This document shows, piece by piece, positions 62,763-64,000 of a DNA stretch of 64,000 nt. The stretch comes from Enoplolaimus lenunculus (Eukaryota > Nematoda > Enoplea > Enoplida > Thoracostomopsidae), in contig JASANG010002725.1 in NCBI GenBank assembly GCA_030248215.1, positions 62,001-126,000 on the forward strand, read 5' to 3'. The notes under the pieces are model-generated. The model made no database searches. It was not told the origin of the DNA and saw only the letters and a list, made by a program, of their open reading frames with translations. Each line of letters starts with the position of its first letter. Position 1 is the first letter of the stretch. Position numbers and translations under genes: made by a program.

Positions 62763-63040
62763 CCAAGAGTGCATAATACAGGAGTGTGCCACTCTGGGGC
62801 TTACCCCTCTTTGTTTAGAGGGGGGGATCGTTGTCACATGCAATAACCCTAAATTAAACTATAAAGGGAACGTGTTTGACGCCGCATGCATAAAGTGCCA
62901 TGGTTCGCACCGGTTGTACTCCCCACTAAATAAAAGGGGGTAGGCCAAAAATGCTACGCGTGCCGATTACATTATTTTCTACACAGAATGTACCCAGTTT
63001 CATACTCTTGTTGAAGCATGCATCATGCACTCTTGCTAAA
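62763..63040. mobile_element. Palindromic MITE, older tandem partner
   Basis: CCAAGAGTGCATAATACAGG at the left and GCATCATGCACTCTTG at the right. The interior CACAGAATGTACCCAGTTTC matches the arm of the next element. Confidence 0.65.
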
Positions 63041-63042
63041 AC

Positions 63043-63316
63043 CAAGAGTGGATGATCACTCTTTATAACAATAGTGTGCAACTGGGTACATTCTGTGTAT
63101 TAAAGAATGTACCCGGCACGCGTTGCATTTTAGGCCTACCCCCCTTGTTTAAGGGGCGGGGTGTAGGTGTACTGAAGCATACTGTTAATCTCTTGCTTAA
63201 CCCCTCCTGATTGAGGGGAGTCGAACAAAAATGCAACGCGTGCTGGTACATTCTTTAATACACAGAATGTACCCAGTTACACACTCTTGTTATAAAGAGT
63301 GATCATCCACTCTTGT
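63043..63316. mobile_element. Palindromic (foldback) MITE with arms of about 89 bp
   Basis: 63043-63131 and 63228-63316 are reverse complements at roughly 95%, running from CAAGAGTGGATGATCACTC to CACGCGTTGCATTTT. It lies directly after a related, worn copy. Confidence 0.85.
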
Positions 63317-64000
63317 TAAAACCAATTTCTACTTTTCGTTTAAAATCTCCTTTCTTGAAATAGGTCAAAAGAATTACGCAAAATAATTCAATGGTTACAA
63401 TTGAAAACACCTTTTGTTCACCAGCTACCTGTGGTTTTAAACAAATCCGAGTACCTAAAAGTACTTTCGATGGCTGGGTCGTAGCCAAAGCAAAACCAAA
63501 GTAGCTACATCCACTTCCAATGTGTTTGACAAATTTATTTCTGTTCATACGAAATGCTAGCGGAGACAAAACGACTTAAAATCATAACCATATCTTTCAT
63601 GTATCGTTGACGTGCCCCCAAACCAGAATCCTACCTATGACCATGTGTCGTCAAGTACCTCCACCCGGGGCGTGTTTTGAAACAAAGTAAGCCGCACAGT
63701 TGTGGAGTTTTTTTACGCTTTACCCTTGTCAGGCTTTTACGAAAGACTTTCTATTTCAGCTTATATTAGGCTAAATTCAATTAGAATGACGAAAACTAGA
63801 TGTTAGCAACACCGTCAGCGTAAACAAAACAATTTACAAGTGACTTTCTATAACCAAATGGGTGTTTTCGAAGTAATGGTTGGGTTTTGAAATCTTACGT
63901 AAGTATTTACTTGAGATAATGCTTTTATTGTGATTTTGTAACTCGCCGATTTAAAGCAAAAACTGTGTTTTTGTACCTAAAATATTAAATAAATGCCAAT
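63317..64000. other. Right flank, no gene seen
   Basis: No coding signal or repeat family recognised. Confidence 0.4.

Noticed and set aside
1-64000. LTR elements, virus-like elements and Polintons
   Set aside because: I looked for long direct terminal repeats and polymerase, integrase or capsid motifs and saw none; only a LINE fragment and DNA-type elements are supported.

Overview
The window reads as animal nuclear DNA: it is AT-rich, its genes are split by GT-AG introns whose phases agree from exon to exon, and it is full of short non-autonomous DNA transposons (MITEs). A nematode is the best guess, and this is inference. Akirin here resembles the nematode and insect forms (MACALAVKR start, SYLS end). 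The patched-related (PTR) protein belongs to a family expanded in nematodes. Short runs of (CCTAAG)n, a rotation of the nematode telomere unit TTAGGC, are scattered through the window. No taxon-specific marker settles it.

Five protein genes and one gene fossil can be modelled. (1) 2837-17567, minus strand: a seven-exon PTR/patched-domain 12-TM protein of about 1080 aa. (2) 10766-13227, plus strand: a seven-exon secreted protein with five thrombospondin type-1 (TSP1) repeats, lying wholly inside PTR intron 3. (3) 20522-22344, plus strand: a four-exon paralogue with three TSP1 repeats. (4) 19780-20290, minus strand: a broken inverted copy of the last two exons of the TSP1 family. (5) 27193-35695, minus strand: a ten-exon coiled-coil, Ser/Arg-rich protein of about 681 aa that I do not recognise. 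(6) 41281-47980, plus strand: akirin, seven exons, 284 aa, with the last three residues (YLS) on a tiny final exon. Genes 5 and 6 are head to head, about 5.6 kb apart. From 47981 to the end (16 kb) I see no gene, only repeats.

The mobile DNA falls into families seen in several copies: a Tc1/mariner-like MITE with TACTGTAGTGACCC ends; a piggyBac-like MITE in TTAA sites that carries a tRNA-like segment; two hAT-like families (ends CAGGGTGCAACCGG and GGGCGGTCTCGGTC), one with a perfect 8-bp target duplication and a copy nested inside another; a (CCTAAG)-bearing family; a family with AGGGTGGCGC ends that also occurs as a head-to-tail array; and several long inverted-repeat elements. One LINE 3' end fragment is present. 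I see no LTR element, virus-like element, rRNA gene or CRISPR array.

The genes do not form an obvious pathway. The clearest biology is the small TSP1 family around and inside the PTR gene, with one-domain-per-exon structure, a 9-nt first coding exon shared by both paralogues, and a minisatellite that multiplies a splice-donor sequence. The unrecognised coiled-coil gene is the best candidate for something undescribed.
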